Assembly: GCF_021117385.1 (NCBI RefSeq)
Contig: NZ_CP088252.1
Span: 3,242,001 to 3,306,000, forward strand
DNA from: Frateuria soli
Lineage (GTDB): Bacteria > Pseudomonadota > Gammaproteobacteria > Xanthomonadales > Rhodanobacteraceae
Reading direction: 5' to 3'
Length of the DNA: 64,000 nucleotides
Part shown: positions 7,673-19,371 of the stretch, piece after piece
How positions within the stretch are numbered: the first letter of the stretch is position 1
Layout of the letters: every line of letters starts with the position of its first letter
Notes under the pieces: model-generated
Database searches by the model: none
What the model was told of the DNA's origin: nothing
What the model saw: only the letters and a program-made list of their open reading frames with translations
Made by a program: the position numbers and the translations under genes

Positions 7673-8689
7673 ATGAAGCCTGTCTCGCTGATCCAGTTCC
7701 TGATCGAGGAACGCCGCGCCGGCCATATCAACGCCGAACTTTCGCTGTTGATCGAAGTGGTCACGCGCGCCTGCAAGCGGATCGCCGTGGCCACCGGCAA
7801 GGGGGCGCTGGGCGGCGTGCTGGGCAACGCCGGCAGCGACAACGTGCAGGGCGAGGCACAGAAGAAGCTGGACGTGATCTCCAACGAGATCCTGCTCGAA
7901 GCCAACGCCTGGGGCGGCCACCTGGCCGCCTGCGCGTCGGAGGAGATGGAGGATCCGCAGCCGATCCCCGACATGTATCCGAAGGGCAACCACCTGCTGC
8001 TGTTCGATCCGCTGGACGGCTCGTCCAACATCGACGTGAACGTCTCGGTGGGCACCATCTTCTCGGTGCTGCGCTGCCCGGACGGTGTCACCGAGCCCAG
8101 GGTCGAGGATTTCCTGCAGCCGGGCACGCAGCAGCTGGCCGCCGGCTACGTGGTGTACGGCCCGGCCACGCTGCTGGTGCTGACCTTCGGCCACGGCACG
8201 CACGAGTTCACCCTGGACCGCGAGGTCGGCAGCTTCGTGCTGAGCCGCCGCGACATCCGCATTCCGGAGCAGACCGCCGAGTTCGCCATCAACATGTCCA
8301 ACCAGCGCCACTGGGAGGCGCCGATGCAGCGCTACGTCGGCGAGCTGCTGGCCGGCAAGGAAGGCCCGCGCGGCAAGGACTTCAACATGCGCTGGGTCGC
8401 CTCGATGGTGGCCGACGTGCATCGCATCGTGACCCGCGGCGGGGTGTTCTTCTATCCGCTGGACGCCAAGATCAAGGCCAAGGGCGGCAAGCTGCGGCTG
8501 ATGTACGAGGCCAACCCGATGGCCTTCATCGTCGAGCAGGCCGGCGGGGCGGCGACGACGGGCCGGGAGCGCATCCTCGGGCTCCAGCCGACCGGGCTGC
8601 ACCAGCGCGTGCCGGTGTTCCTCGGTTCGAAGGGCGAGGTCGAGGTTGCCACCCGCTACCACCGCGAGGCCGACGTCGCCTACGCCTGA
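7673..8689 (+). CDS. fbp: fructose-1,6-bisphosphatase class I
   Basis: A 338-residue enzyme hydrolysing fructose 1,6-bisphosphate to fructose 6-phosphate and phosphate in gluconeogenesis, cytosolic and Mg-dependent. Metal-site acidic residues are visible: Glu90-Glu91 in CASEEMED and the signature DPLDGSSN at 112-119. The sugar-phosphate loop [14 protein letters not shown] is near residue 270. The start at 7673 ([10 protein letters not shown]) matches the usual family start; an in-frame ATG at 7643 with a shorter leader is the alternative. A -10-like TAAAAT lies at about 7639. Single gene, divergent from the DJ-1-like gene and followed by a hairpin. Confidence 0.95.
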   Translation: MKPVSLIQFLIEERRAGHINAELSLLIEVVTRACKRIAVATGKGALGGVLGNAGSDNVQGEAQKKLDVISNEILLEANAWGGHLAACASEEMEDPQPIPDMYPKGNHLLLFDPLDGSSNIDVNVSVGTIFSVLRCPDGVTEPRVEDFLQPGTQQLAAGYVVYGPATLLVLTFGHGTHEFTLDREVGSFVLSRRDIRIPEQTAEFAINMSNQRHWEAPMQRYVGELLAGKEGPRGKDFNMRWVASMVADVHRIVTRGGVFFYPLDAKIKAKGGKLRLMYEANPMAFIVEQAGGAATTGRERILGLQPTGLHQRVPVFLGSKGEVEVATRYHREADVAYA

Positions 8690-8693
8690 GGGA

Positions 8694-8718
8694 CGGGCGG
8701 GTTCCCAGCACCCGCCCG
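8694..8718 (+). terminator. hairpin after fbp, possible terminator
   Basis: A 9-bp perfect stem, CGGGCGGGT at 8694-8702 and ACCCGCCCG at 8710-8718, with a 7-base loop starts 4 bases after the fbp stop. No T-run follows, so termination may be weak or Rho-assisted. Confidence 0.45.
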
Positions 8719-8783
8719 GTCCTGCCCCGGTTTCGCCATCGTCCTGCCGCAAGCTTCCCGCTCGATCTCCTGAAGTGCCGACG

Positions 8784-9674
8784 ATGGCCCGATACCTGCG
8801 CCTCCTGCTGCTCTCCTTCACCCTGGCCGGTTGCGCGTCCGTGCGCCAGCCGCCGCCGGTCGCCCCGCACCCGCCGCGCAAGCTGGTGGTCGGCCTGGCG
8901 CTGGGCGGCGGCGCGGCCAAGGGTTTCGCGCACATCGGCGTGATCAAGATGCTGGAGGCCAGCGGCCTCAAGGTGGACGTCGTCGCCGGCACCAGCGCCG
9001 GCAGCGTGGTCGGCGCGCTGTATGCCAGCGGCATGGATGCCTTCGCCATGCAGCAGGCGGCCATCTCGCTGGACGAGGCGTCGATCCGCGACGTGCGGCT
9101 GTTCGGCGGCGGCCTGGTGCAGGGGAAGAAGCTGCAGGACTACGTCGACGGCCTGGTGCGCCAGCGACCGCTCGAGCGCCTGAAGCTGCCCTTCGCGGCG
9201 GTCGCCACCGAACTCGAAACGGGCCAGCGCACGGTGTTCCGCCACGGCGACACCGGCCAGGCCGTGCGCGCCTCGTGCAGCGTCCCGGGCGTGTTCGAAC
9301 CGGTGGCGATCGGCGACAGGCATTACGTCGACGGCGGCGTGGTCAGCCCGGTGCCGGTCGACGCCGCGCGCGAACTCGGCGCCGATTTCGTGATCGCGGT
9401 GGATATCTCCGCGCGCAGCGACGGCACCCTTCCCGAGGACATGTTCGGCATCCTCGGTCGCTCCGTGGTGATCATGGGCCAGCACCTGGGCGCCCAGGAG
9501 CTGGCGCGCGCCGACGTGGTGATCCGACCGCAGGTGAACGGCATCGGCGCCGCCGACTTCGCGCAAAAGGAACGCGCGATCATGGAGGGCGAGAGGGCGG
9601 CGCTGGCGGCGATCCCGCTGATCCGCGCGCGGCTGGCCGCGGCGCGGCAGGCTCCGGCCATCGCCGCGCCCTGA
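8784..9674 (+). CDS. patatin-like phospholipase, lipoprotein (RssA-like)
   Basis: A 296-residue protein with a lipoprotein signal: hydrophobic residues 5-14, then lipobox LAGC with Cys17. The patatin fold has the oxyanion hole GGGAAKG (41-47), nucleophile elbow GTSAGS (69-74, Ser71) and the dyad Asp183 in YVDGG. Such serine lipases cleave acyl chains from glycerophospholipids. All catalytic residues are intact. Start ATG 8784 is chosen because the signal peptide begins there. Likely anchored in the inner leaflet of the outer membrane or in the periplasm; the physiological lipid is unknown. Confidence 0.88.
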   Translation: MARYLRLLLLSFTLAGCASVRQPPPVAPHPPRKLVVGLALGGGAAKGFAHIGVIKMLEASGLKVDVVAGTSAGSVVGALYASGMDAFAMQQAAISLDEASIRDVRLFGGGLVQGKKLQDYVDGLVRQRPLERLKLPFAAVATELETGQRTVFRHGDTGQAVRASCSVPGVFEPVAIGDRHYVDGGVVSPVPVDAARELGADFVIAVDISARSDGTLPEDMFGILGRSVVIMGQHLGAQELARADVVIRPQVNGIGAADFAQKERAIMEGERAALAAIPLIRARLAAARQAPAIAAP

Positions 9675-9771
9675 CCGCAGATTCCCCGCACGCGCACGCG
9701 TGACCTGCCGCACTGGAGTGCCTGCCGGCGCACTGCTAGCGTGGAGCCCTTTCCCCTCGCGAGAGCGGCCC

Positions 9772-11793
9772 ATGCTCCCTTCCCTGCGCTTCCTGCCCCT
9801 GCTGATCCTGTTCCTTGCTCCGCTGGCGTCCGCCGCGCCAGGCAAGGTCGACCCGCGCATCGACCAGCTGCTCGACCAGCTCGGCAAGGTGCGTGCGATC
9901 CAGGCCGTGCAGCTTTCGCCCGATGGCCAGCGGCTGGCGTGGGTGGTCAGCACCCAGGGCAAGCCGGTGATCCGGCTCGCCCGCGCCGATGGCAGCGACG
10001 CGCACCCGCTGGCGATGGGCGATACGCCCTGCCGGCAGGGGGAAATCGCCTGGGCGCCCGACTCGCGCCATCTCGCCTTCCTGTCGGACTGCGGCGGCAA
10101 GGCCGGCGACATGGATGTCTATATGGCCGACGTCACCCGCCACGACGCGCCGCGCCGGCTGGCCGACCTCGACGGCTACGCGCATGACCTGGCCTGGTCC
10201 GCCGACGGGCGCACGCTGGGCTTCCTCTACGTCCAGGGTGCCACCCGCCGCGCCAGCGCGGTGGCGGCGGCCAAGCCCCAGGTGGGCGAGATCGGCGTCG
10301 AGGGGCTCGAGATCCAGCGCGTCGCCACCCTGCCCGCCAGCGGCGGCGCGCCGGTGCCGGTAACCCCGGCGGACAAGTACGTCTACGAGTTCAGCTGGTC
10401 GCCCGACGCCAGGCAACTGGCCTACGTTGCCGCGCCCGCGCCGGGCGACAACAACTGGTGGATCGCGCGACTGTACGCCCAGGACGCGCGCGCCGGGGCC
10501 ACCCCACGCGTGCTGGTCGACCCGAAGACGGACACCGGTTCGCTCCACGGCCTGCAGCTGGCGCTCCCGCGCTGGTCGCCGGACGGCAGGCGGCTGGTCT
10601 TCGTCGGCGGCCTGATGAGCGACCAGGGCGCGACCGGTGGCGACCTTTATGCCGTGCCCACCGCAGGCGGCGCCGCCGTGAATCTCACCCCGGGCATCCA
10701 CGTCACGCCTTCGTGGTTCGCCTGGACCTCGCCGCGCACGCTGCTGGTCAGCCAGGTAAGCAACGGCCAGAGCCAGCTGGCCGACTATGCGATCGACGCG
10801 CGCCACGCCACCCAGCAGCGCGTGCACTTGACCCTGCCGGCCAGCATTGGCGACGGCAGCGCCTCGATGGGCATGTCGCTGTCGGCCGACCACCAGCGCG
10901 TCGCCTTCGTGCAGAGCTCCTACACGGCGGCTCCGGAAGTGCATGCCGGCGTCCTCGGCGGGGCCGCACCACCCGCGGTCAGCACGATCAACGCCGCCCT
11001 CGCGCCGAGCTGGGGCAAGGCCGAGTCGGTCGAGTGGGAGCATGACGGCCGCCACGTGCAGGGCTGGCTGCTGTACCCGGCGCACTACGATCCGGCGAAG
11101 AGCTATCCGATGATCGTCAGCGTGCACGGCGGCCCGGCCAGTGCCGTGATCCCGCGCTGGCCGGGGGTGGGCTACGGCAGCGTGCCGTTCTCCAACCTCG
11201 GCTACTTCGTGTTCATGCCCAACCCGCGCGGCAGCTTCGGCCAGGGGGAGGCCTATGTGCAGGCCAACCGCAAGGACTTCGGCTACGGCGACCTCTCCGA
11301 CATCCTGGCCGGCATCGACGCGATCGAGCAGAAGCTGCCGGTGGACGACCGGCGCCTGGGCCTGACCGGCTGGAGCTACGGCGGCTTCATGAGCATGTTC
11401 GTGCCGACGCAGACCCAGCGCTTCCATGCGGTGGTGGCCGGCGCGGGCATCTCGAACTGGCAGAGCTATTACGGGCAGAACCTGATCGACCAGTGGATGA
11501 TCCCGTTCTTCGGCGCGTCCGTGTATGACGACCCGGCGGTATACGCCAAGAGCTCGGCGATCAACTTCATCAAGCAGGTGAAGACACCGACGCTGGTGGT
11601 GGTCGGCGATCGCGATGCCGAATGCCCGGCGCCGCAATCGTTCGAGTACTGGCACGCCCTGCGCGCGCAGGGCGTGCCGACCTCGCTGGTGGTGTATCCG
11701 GACGAGGGCCACCACTTCGTCGACCCGGCGCACCAGCGCGACGTGCTGCAGCGCGCCCTGGAATGGTTCGCGAAGTACCTGCCGGCAAGCTGA
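9772..11793 (+). CDS. S9 family peptidase (prolyl oligopeptidase / DPP-type)
   Basis: A 673-residue exported serine peptidase. Residues 1-20 form a signal peptide (LLILFLAPLASAAPG). Residues about 40-400 are a beta-propeller with TolB/DPPIV-like repeats (LSPDGQRLAWV, WAPDSRHLAFL, WSADGRTLGFL, WSPDARQLAYV, WSPDGRRLVFV). The C-terminal alpha/beta hydrolase has GWSYGG with Ser535, Asp615 in GDRDAE and His647/648 in DEGHHF. The family cleaves dipeptides or small peptides from the N-terminus, often after Pro or Ala. Single gene facing a small membrane protein gene. Confidence 0.9.
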   Translation: MLPSLRFLPLLILFLAPLASAAPGKVDPRIDQLLDQLGKVRAIQAVQLSPDGQRLAWVVSTQGKPVIRLARADGSDAHPLAMGDTPCRQGEIAWAPDSRHLAFLSDCGGKAGDMDVYMADVTRHDAPRRLADLDGYAHDLAWSADGRTLGFLYVQGATRRASAVAAAKPQVGEIGVEGLEIQRVATLPASGGAPVPVTPADKYVYEFSWSPDARQLAYVAAPAPGDNNWWIARLYAQDARAGATPRVLVDPKTDTGSLHGLQLALPRWSPDGRRLVFVGGLMSDQGATGGDLYAVPTAGGAAVNLTPGIHVTPSWFAWTSPRTLLVSQVSNGQSQLADYAIDARHATQQRVHLTLPASIGDGSASMGMSLSADHQRVAFVQSSYTAAPEVHAGVLGGAAPPAVSTINAALAPSWGKAESVEWEHDGRHVQGWLLYPAHYDPAKSYPMIVSVHGGPASAVIPRWPGVGYGSVPFSNLGYFVFMPNPRGSFGQGEAYVQANRKDFGYGDLSDILAGIDAIEQKLPVDDRRLGLTGWSYGGFMSMFVPTQTQRFHAVVAGAGISNWQSYYGQNLIDQWMIPFFGASVYDDPAVYAKSSAINFIKQVKTPTLVVVGDRDAECPAPQSFEYWHALRAQGVPTSLVVYPDEGHHFVDPAHQRDVLQRALEWFAKYLPAS

Positions 11794-11803
11794 GCCGGCG
11801 CCC

Positions 11804-11827
11804 GCGGGCCGGGGACATCCGGCCCGC
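11804..11827. terminator. bidirectional hairpin between convergent genes
   Basis: A perfect 9-bp stem (GCGGGCCGG at 11804-11812, CCGGCCCGC at 11819-11827) with a 6-base loop fills the 34-base gap between the S9 peptidase stop and the stop of the convergent membrane-protein gene. No U-tract on either strand. Confidence 0.45.
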
Positions 11828-12004
11828 CTACTTCCGGGGATCGCGCCGGTGCGTATGTTTGACGGCGCCGAGGATGCCCAGCCCGAACACCACGATCACG
11901 CCCGCGCCGATCCATTGCGGCGGCACATGCATCAGCCAGGCGACACAGGCCAGGCCGGCGATCAGCACCAGGATCCCGAGCAGGTAGAGCGAGAACGAGG
12001 ACAT
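11828..12004 (-). CDS. small inner-membrane protein, 58 residues
   Basis: The ATG at 12004 follows a good GGAGG ribosome site. The peptide has two membrane segments: SLYLLGILVLIAGLACVAWL and WIGAGVIVVFGLGILGAV. A positively charged C-terminal tail, KHTHRRDPRK, suggests that end stays in the cytoplasm. It resembles small two-helix proteins often annotated as hypothetical in this order. It faces the S9 peptidase gene across a hairpin and is divergent from the UbiB-like kinase gene. No function can be given. Confidence 0.65.
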   Translation of the reverse strand: MSSFSLYLLGILVLIAGLACVAWLMHVPPQWIGAGVIVVFGLGILGAVKHTHRRDPRK

Positions 12005-12250
12005 CGGGTCGCCTCCGTGGCGTTGGCTTGCGCAGCAAGCAGAGCGGCTGGGCGATCACCGGCGCGTGAAGTCCGTGGCCGACTGCGTTTTCCGCGGTGG
12101 TAGCGCAAGGGAGTCAAAGCTGCCGCTGTGCTCCGCGCCGGCGTGCCAGCCCGTCGAGACAGCGCCGGGCCGGGGCACGACGACCGGGCCATTGACGCGC
12201 CGTTGCCGCCGTCGGCTCCACGCTGCGCGGGAGCAACGGAGCCCGAAGGC

Positions 12251-13936
12251 GTGAACGAAACCACCCGTCTGTCCCGCTACGCCCGCATCGGAGCGTTCCT
12301 GCTGCGCTATCGCAAGGCGGGACTGTTCAGCGGGCTGGAACTGGACATCCAGGAAGCGGCGCTGGCGGACGAGGAGGAGGCGGTCAAGCCGGGCCAGCCC
12401 AAGCAGTTCGTCGACGACCTCGAAGCGCTGGGCCCCACCTTCATCAAGGTCGGGCAGGCCTTGTCCACGCGGCCGGACATGGTTCCCGGACCCTACATCG
12501 CCGAACTGGAACGGATGCAGGACGATGTCGTGCCGGTGCCGGTTGCCGAGATCCGCACAATCATCGAGGCAGAGCTGGGCGCGCGCATCGGCACCCTGTT
12601 CGCCCGCTTCGACGACCAGCCGCTGGCCGCCGGCTCGGTGGCGCAGGTGCATGCGGCCACGCTGCGCGACGGCCAGGAGGTGGTGCTCAAGGTGCAGCGG
12701 CCACACATTGCGCAGACCCTGCGCGAGGACCTGGCGATCCTGGACAAGCTGGCCGGCGCCGCCGATCGCATGACCGACGTCGGCCGCCGCTATGGCTTCG
12801 CCGGCCTGGTGAACGAACTGCGCCACAGCCTCGCCAACGAGATCAACTTCGAGCTGGAAGCGGAGAACCTGCGTCGCTTCGCCGAGAACCTGCGCAGCTA
12901 CGACGCCCTTTACGTGCCGCTGCCGCTGGCCGACTTCACCACCACCCGCGTGCTGACCATGCAGCGCGTGCGCGGGATCAAGGTCACCCATATCCCCGCG
13001 TTGCGGCGTATCGAGCATCCCCTGCAGGAACAGGCGAGCGAGCTGCTTCGCGCCTACCTCGACCAGGTTTTCATCCATGGCCTGGTCCATGCCGATCCGC
13101 ATCCGGGCAACGTTTTGCTGATGGAAGACCACCGCCTGGCCCTGTTCGACCTGGGCATGGTGGTGCGACTGGTACCGCGCACGCGCCAGCAACTGCTCAA
13201 GCTGATGCTCGGCGCGATCTCCGGCAATGGGGATCAGGTCGCCGACATCAGCGAGGCGATGGGCATGGCGCTGGAGGACTTCCGCCGCAACCTCTATCGC
13301 CGCCAGGTCGAGCAACTGGTCGCCAGCTACGTCGGCCTGCACAACTCCAGCCGGCAGTTTTCCGAAGGGCGGCTGGTGCTGGAGCTGGCCCGCGTGGGCG
13401 CTTCCTGCGGCCTGCGCCCGCCGGCCGAGCTCTCCATCCTGGGCAAGACGCTGCTCAACCTGGAAGCGGTGACCGGCGCACTCGATCCGAGCATCGACAC
13501 CCGCCGCGTGGTCGAGCAGCATCTGCAGCAGGTGCTCAGGCGACAGGCGCTGGGTACGCTGTCGCCGGCCAACCTGGCCAGCGAATGGCTGGACGTGCAG
13601 GAACTGGCCCGGCACACGCCGCAGCACGTGGCAGCGATCCTGCGCACGCTTGCGCAGAACCGCCTGCGCGTGCGCGTGGACGGGCTGGAAGAGTCCCACA
13701 TGATGGAGAGCCTGCAGAAGATCGCCAACCGCATCAGCACCGGGGTGATCGTGGCGGCACTGGTGATCGGCGGCGCGCTGACCTCGCGCATGGACAGCGG
13801 GCCGATGCTGTTCGGGCTGCCGATCCTGGCGGTACTGTTCATCGGGGTGGCGGCGGTGCTGGGACTCAGCCTGGTGATCAGTGCACTGCGCCGCGACGGC
13901 AAGGTGGAGCGGGCCGCCAACCGCCCACCTGACTAG
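12251..13936 (+). CDS. AarF/ABC1/UbiB family atypical kinase
   Basis: A 561-residue protein begun at GTG 12251, with GGAG eight bases upstream. Family motifs: KVGQ (66-69, the KxGQ gate), an Ala-rich AAGSVAQVH nucleotide loop, VLKVQRP with the ATP-site Lys, and HADPHPGN (280-287) plus LFDLGM for catalysis. The C-terminus has two membrane helices (GVIVAALVIGGALTS and LFGLPILAVLFIGV). Members support ubiquinone synthesis as ATPases or kinases acting on isoprenoid lipid intermediates. This gene is not in a ubi operon, so it may be UbiB itself or a paralogue. It is convergent with the radical SAM gene. Confidence 0.88.
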   Translation: MNETTRLSRYARIGAFLLRYRKAGLFSGLELDIQEAALADEEEAVKPGQPKQFVDDLEALGPTFIKVGQALSTRPDMVPGPYIAELERMQDDVVPVPVAEIRTIIEAELGARIGTLFARFDDQPLAAGSVAQVHAATLRDGQEVVLKVQRPHIAQTLREDLAILDKLAGAADRMTDVGRRYGFAGLVNELRHSLANEINFELEAENLRRFAENLRSYDALYVPLPLADFTTTRVLTMQRVRGIKVTHIPALRRIEHPLQEQASELLRAYLDQVFIHGLVHADPHPGNVLLMEDHRLALFDLGMVVRLVPRTRQQLLKLMLGAISGNGDQVADISEAMGMALEDFRRNLYRRQVEQLVASYVGLHNSSRQFSEGRLVLELARVGASCGLRPPAELSILGKTLLNLEAVTGALDPSIDTRRVVEQHLQQVLRRQALGTLSPANLASEWLDVQELARHTPQHVAAILRTLAQNRLRVRVDGLEESHMMESLQKIANRISTGVIVAALVIGGALTSRMDSGPMLFGLPILAVLFIGVAAVLGLSLVISALRRDGKVERAANRPPD

Positions 13937-14017
13937 CGGCGCACCTTGCGGGAGCGCGTTCCGTGCGCGGCAACGGCACCCGGCCACGAACGGGGCGCGC
14001 CGCGTCTGTGAGTGCCG

Positions 14018-15103
14018 TCAGAACAACGAACCCTGCGGCGATGCCGCGCGTGGCGGCACGAAGCGCGAAGTATCCAGTTCCAGCTTGCGCGCGCGCCCGA
14101 ACCCGTGCCTGCGGCACGCCACCTCGAAACGCCGCTCGAGCAACTGCGCGAACACGCCCTGCCCGCGCATGCGCGTGCGGAAGTCGCTGTCGTAGTCGCG
14201 GCCGTCGTTCATCTGCTGGATCAGGCTCATCACGTGCGCGGCGCGCTGCGGTGCGTGCAGTGCCAGCCACTCGCGGAACAGTGCCTTCAACTCGTAGGGC
14301 AGGCGCACGACGGTGTAGCCGGCGCAGCAAGCACCGGCCGCGTGGGCCCGCTCCAGCACCGCTTCGATGTCGCGGTCATTGAGCGCGGGAATGATCGGCG
14401 CGACCAGCACCCCCACCGGCACGCCCGCCTGCGCCAGCGCTTCGATCACCTGGATGCGCCGGTGTGGCGCGCTGGCGCGCGGCTCGAGCCTGGCGGCCAG
14501 GCGGTTGTCCAGCGAGTTGACCGATATGAAAACCTGCACGAGACGCTCGCGCGCCATGCCGGCGAGCAGGTCGAGGTCGCGCTCGATCAGCGCGTTCTTG
14601 GTCACGATGGTGCAGGGGTGGTGGCACTCGGCCAGCAGCTCCAGCGCGGCGCGGGTCAGCCGCCAGCGTTTCTCGACCGGCTGGTAGGGATCGGTGTTGC
14701 TGCCGATGTTGATCGGCGTGGGCACGTAGTCGCGCCTGCCGAGTTCCGCACGCAGCACCTCGGCCAGGTTGCCCTTGGCGCGGAGCCGGGTTTCGAAGTC
14801 GAGCCCCGGCGAGAGGTTGAGATAGCTGTGCGATGGCCGCGCGTAGCAGTAGATGCATCCATGCTCGCAGCCCCGATAGGGATTGATCGACTGCACGAAG
14901 GCAACGTCGGGCGAGTCGTTGCGGCTGATCACGCTGCGCGCGCGTTCCTCGGTGACTTCGGTACGCGGGCGTGGCGCGTCGGCATCCAGCAGCAGGCTTT
15001 GCCAGCCATCGTCCTCGGCCTGGTGGCGCACGCTCTCGAAGCGCCCTTCCGGGTTGGAAGCGGCGCCCCGGCCCTTGATGGCAGGCGATGGTGGCTCGGA
15101 CAT
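14018..15103 (-). CDS. PA0069-family radical SAM protein
   Basis: A 361-residue protein. The radical SAM cluster motif CEHGCIYCYAR (three Cys spaced CxxxCxxC) lies near residues 79-89, followed by a TIM-barrel with SNTDPYQPVEK (substrate/SAM region), TIVTKN and APIIPALND. This layout matches the SplB-like PA0069 group, whose substrate is unknown. It is a cytosolic [4Fe-4S] enzyme that would generate a 5'-deoxyadenosyl radical from SAM. Single gene, convergent with the UbiB-like gene and divergent from acs. Confidence 0.85.
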   Translation of the reverse strand: MSEPPSPAIKGRGAASNPEGRFESVRHQAEDDGWQSLLLDADAPRPRTEVTEERARSVISRNDSPDVAFVQSINPYRGCEHGCIYCYARPSHSYLNLSPGLDFETRLRAKGNLAEVLRAELGRRDYVPTPINIGSNTDPYQPVEKRWRLTRAALELLAECHHPCTIVTKNALIERDLDLLAGMARERLVQVFISVNSLDNRLAARLEPRASAPHRRIQVIEALAQAGVPVGVLVAPIIPALNDRDIEAVLERAHAAGACCAGYTVVRLPYELKALFREWLALHAPQRAAHVMSLIQQMNDGRDYDSDFRTRMRGQGVFAQLLERRFEVACRRHGFGRARKLELDTSRFVPPRAASPQGSLF

Positions 15104-15206
15104 CGCGTCAATCTAGCGCGCCGGCGTCTCAACCTCCGCGACCCACGCAGCTTTGCGCGGGCAACGCTACACTCGGACGTCCAAACCCCCACCGAGGAGA
15201 CGCCCC

Positions 15207-17147
<1,941 letters not shown>

Positions 17148-17355
17148 CGCGCGGTGGCGCGCCCGTGCGCATTTCACCGGTGGCCGCGCATGGGATGCGC
17201 TCCCGCCGCGAGCCGCCTCCGTGATCGGCTCGCCGGGGCGACCCCCGGCGACCGCCGTACCGGCAGGCCCCGGCGCCACGGCAGCGTGATCGCGCGCCGG
17301 CCGATTGCGCGGTCGGCGGCTTCGTCGCACGGCCGGCGGGTGCTACCGTCCGCGG

Positions 17356-17997
17356 ATGCCGATTTCGTCCGCCGAGGTTCCTGCCGTTGCGTCCCAGCTG
17401 GATGACGAGACGCTGCACGTGTGGCGTCTGCCCTACGATCCCGGCCGCGGCCGCGCACCCTTGGTCGCGTTGCTCGCTGGCTACCTGGGCGTGACTGCCG
17501 GTGCGATCCGGCTGGTCGAGGGACCGCATGGACGCCCGCAACTGGTAGCTGCAGGCGCGGGCACACTGGACTTCAACTGGTCGCACAGCGGGGACTGCGC
17601 GCTGGTGGCGCTGGGCCGAGGAATCGTTCCCGGCATCGACGTGGAACGCCGCCGCCCGCGGCCGCGGGCACTGGCGCTTGCTCGGCGCTATTTCCACCCG
17701 GTCGAGGCCACGTGGCTGGCGGCGCAGCCGACCGACCAGCGCGACGAGGCGTTTCTGGCACTGTGGACGGCAAAGGAGGCGGTGCTCAAGGCAACCGGCC
17801 GGGGCCTGGCGTTCGGGCTGCAGCGCCTGGAGATCGACGTGTCCGGCGGGGTGCCGCGATTGCGGCAACTGGCCGATGACGACGCTGGCGCCTGGCAGCT
17901 GCACCCGGTCGAGGCGGGCCCCGGGCATCTGGCCGCGATCGCCTGGCGCGGCCCGCCACGACACATCCGCCAATGGGTACTTGCCGACGCCGGTTGA
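17356..17997 (+). CDS. 4'-phosphopantetheinyl transferase superfamily protein (Sfp-like)
   Basis: A 213-residue protein with the family metal and CoA residues: NWSHSGD near 75-81, GIDVE (Asp95, Glu97) and WTAKEAVLK (Trp137, Lys140, Glu141). The two-half pseudo-dimer length fits the Sfp/AcpT group rather than the short AcpS type. These enzymes move the phosphopantetheine arm of CoA onto carrier-protein serines. Its carrier protein is not in the window, and no polyketide or peptide synthetase is visible. Start ATG 17356; pdxJ follows 43 bases downstream and may be co-transcribed. Confidence 0.85.
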   Translation: MPISSAEVPAVASQLDDETLHVWRLPYDPGRGRAPLVALLAGYLGVTAGAIRLVEGPHGRPQLVAAGAGTLDFNWSHSGDCALVALGRGIVPGIDVERRRPRPRALALARRYFHPVEATWLAAQPTDQRDEAFLALWTAKEAVLKATGRGLAFGLQRLEIDVSGGVPRLRQLADDDAGAWQLHPVEAGPGHLAAIAWRGPPRHIRQWVLADAG

Positions 17998-18040
17998 TCG
18001 GCGCACTGTTGCCGGTCCTCAGTTCCTCTTGACGGCGCCC

Positions 18041-18784
18041 ATGACCCTGCTCAGCGTCAACCTCAACAAGATCGCCGTGTTGCGCAATTCCCGCGGCGGC
18101 AGCGAACCGGACATCCTGCGTGCCGCCCAGACATGCATCGAAGCCGGTTGCGGCGGCATCACCGTGCATCCGCGACCCGACCTTCGCCACGTGCGTCCCG
18201 ATGACGTTCGTGCGCTGGCCGGAATGTTGCGGGGAAAGGTCGAGTACAACATCGAGGGCAATCCGTTCGCGCCGGCGCGCGGCGCCTATCCAGGGCTGAT
18301 CGCGCTGGCCCGCGAGGTGCGTCCCACCCAGGTAACACTGGTGCCCGACAGCGATGGCCAGATTACCTCCGACCATGGCTTCGATCTTCTCGCCGACTGC
18401 GAGCGACTGCGTCCGCTGGTGGCCGAATTGCGGGGAATCGGCTGTCGCGTGAGCCTGTTCGTGGATGCCGGCGCGGTCGGCTTCGACCGGGCCGTGGCGA
18501 TCGGCGCCGAGCGCATCGAGATCTATACCGGCCCCTACGCGGAGGCGTTCGCGCAAGGCGACGCACGCGATGCGCTGGCCGCTTGCGCGGATACCGCGCG
18601 ACGGGCACAGCAGGCCGGGCTGGCAGTGAACGCCGGACACGATCTCAGCCAGGCGAACCTGGGCGGGTTCAAGGCCGCCATCCCCGGCCTGGCGGAGGTA
18701 TCGATCGGGCACGCACTGATTGGCGAGGCGCTCTACGACGGCCTGGCGCCCACGGTGCGCCGCTACATCCAGATCCTGCGCTGA
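18041..18784 (+). CDS. pdxJ: pyridoxine 5'-phosphate synthase
   Basis: A 247-residue enzyme joining 3-amino-1-hydroxyacetone 1-phosphate and 1-deoxyxylulose 5-phosphate to pyridoxine 5'-phosphate, the last ring-forming step of DXP-dependent vitamin B6 synthesis. A TIM-barrel with typical motifs: [47 protein letters not shown] and [10 protein letters not shown]. It faces the TonB-ExbBD operon; pdxJ is known beside this cluster in Xanthomonas campestris, which supports the taxonomic placement. Confidence 0.95.
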   Translation: MTLLSVNLNKIAVLRNSRGGSEPDILRAAQTCIEAGCGGITVHPRPDLRHVRPDDVRALAGMLRGKVEYNIEGNPFAPARGAYPGLIALAREVRPTQVTLVPDSDGQITSDHGFDLLADCERLRPLVAELRGIGCRVSLFVDAGAVGFDRAVAIGAERIEIYTGPYAEAFAQGDARDALAACADTARRAQQAGLAVNAGHDLSQANLGGFKAAIPGLAEVSIGHALIGEALYDGLAPTVRRYIQILR

Positions 18785-18909
18785 GCGACGGAGCACCCTT
18801 GCGGTGGGCTCCGGCCACCCGGCAGATTCGCAGCAGGGGAGAAGGCGGGCCGCCGCTCCTTCCCGGCTTGCGGAGCGTTCACGGGAAGCGACGTACTCCC
18901 CGCAAAGCA

Positions 18910-18933
18910 AAACCCCCGCTTGCGCGGGGGTTT
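18910..18933 (-). terminator. Rho-independent terminator of the tonB-exbBD operon
   Basis: Stem AACCCCCGC (18911-18919) and GCGGGGGTT (18924-18932), loop TTGC, extended by A-T pairs on both sides. On the minus strand it is followed by TTTTGCTTTG, a good U-rich tail 26 bases beyond the second exbD stop. It may also stop pdxJ transcripts. Confidence 0.8.
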
Positions 18934-18958
18934 GCCGGTAGCGTCGATCCGCCTGAGA

Positions 18959-19366
18959 TCATTGCGCTTCGGTAAAGCCGATCTTGGTCAATCCATAGCT
19001 CTTGGCGTCGGACAGCACGCGCGCCACCGCCTCGTAGGCCACGCCGTCATCCGCGTTGATCTGGATTTCCGGCTGGTTGGTCTGCTGGGCGATGACCGCC
19101 ATCTGCGCCTTCATGCCCAGCTCGTCCACCGGCGTGTCGTTCCAGTACAGCGCACCGGCACGGTCGATCTTGAGCCGGACGGGCTCGAGCGGGTTTTCCG
19201 GCTGGACGATGTTCGGGTTCGGCTGCGGCAGGTCGATCTTCACCTTGTGGGTGAGCATCGGCGCCGTGATCATGAAGATGATCAAGAGCACCAGCATCAC
19301 GTCGACCAGCGGCGTGACGTTGATGTCGGCCATCGGGCCGCTGGTGTTTCCGGAACTGAAAGCCAT
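18959..19366 (-). CDS. exbD: ExbD biopolymer transport protein (second copy)
   Basis: A 135-residue single-span protein. The helix VDVMLVLLIIFMITAPM at about residues 22-38 carries the Asp that couples proton flow, followed by a periplasmic domain. It starts 5 bases after the first exbD, so both are translated from one mRNA. It is about as long as the first copy and keeps the same helix. In Xanthomonas campestris the equivalent exbD2 is dispensable for iron uptake but affects plant interaction, so the copies may be partner-specific. Confidence 0.93.
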   Translation of the reverse strand: MAFSSGNTSGPMADINVTPLVDVMLVLLIIFMITAPMLTHKVKIDLPQPNPNIVQPENPLEPVRLKIDRAGALYWNDTPVDELGMKAQMAVIAQQTNQPEIQINADDGVAYEAVARVLSDAKSYGLTKIGFTEAQ

Positions 19367-19371
19367 CGTCC

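Noticed and set aside
17148-17355. GC-rich palindromes between acs and the phosphopantetheinyl transferase gene as a terminator
   Set aside because: Several short complementary runs exist but none gives a clean stem and tail above what is expected at this GC.
18785-18815. Hairpin-like GGAGCACCC/GGTGGGCTCC after pdxJ as a REP element
   Set aside because: Pairing is imperfect and lacks the GTAGGAGC edge of the REP types; the clear terminator is at 18910.
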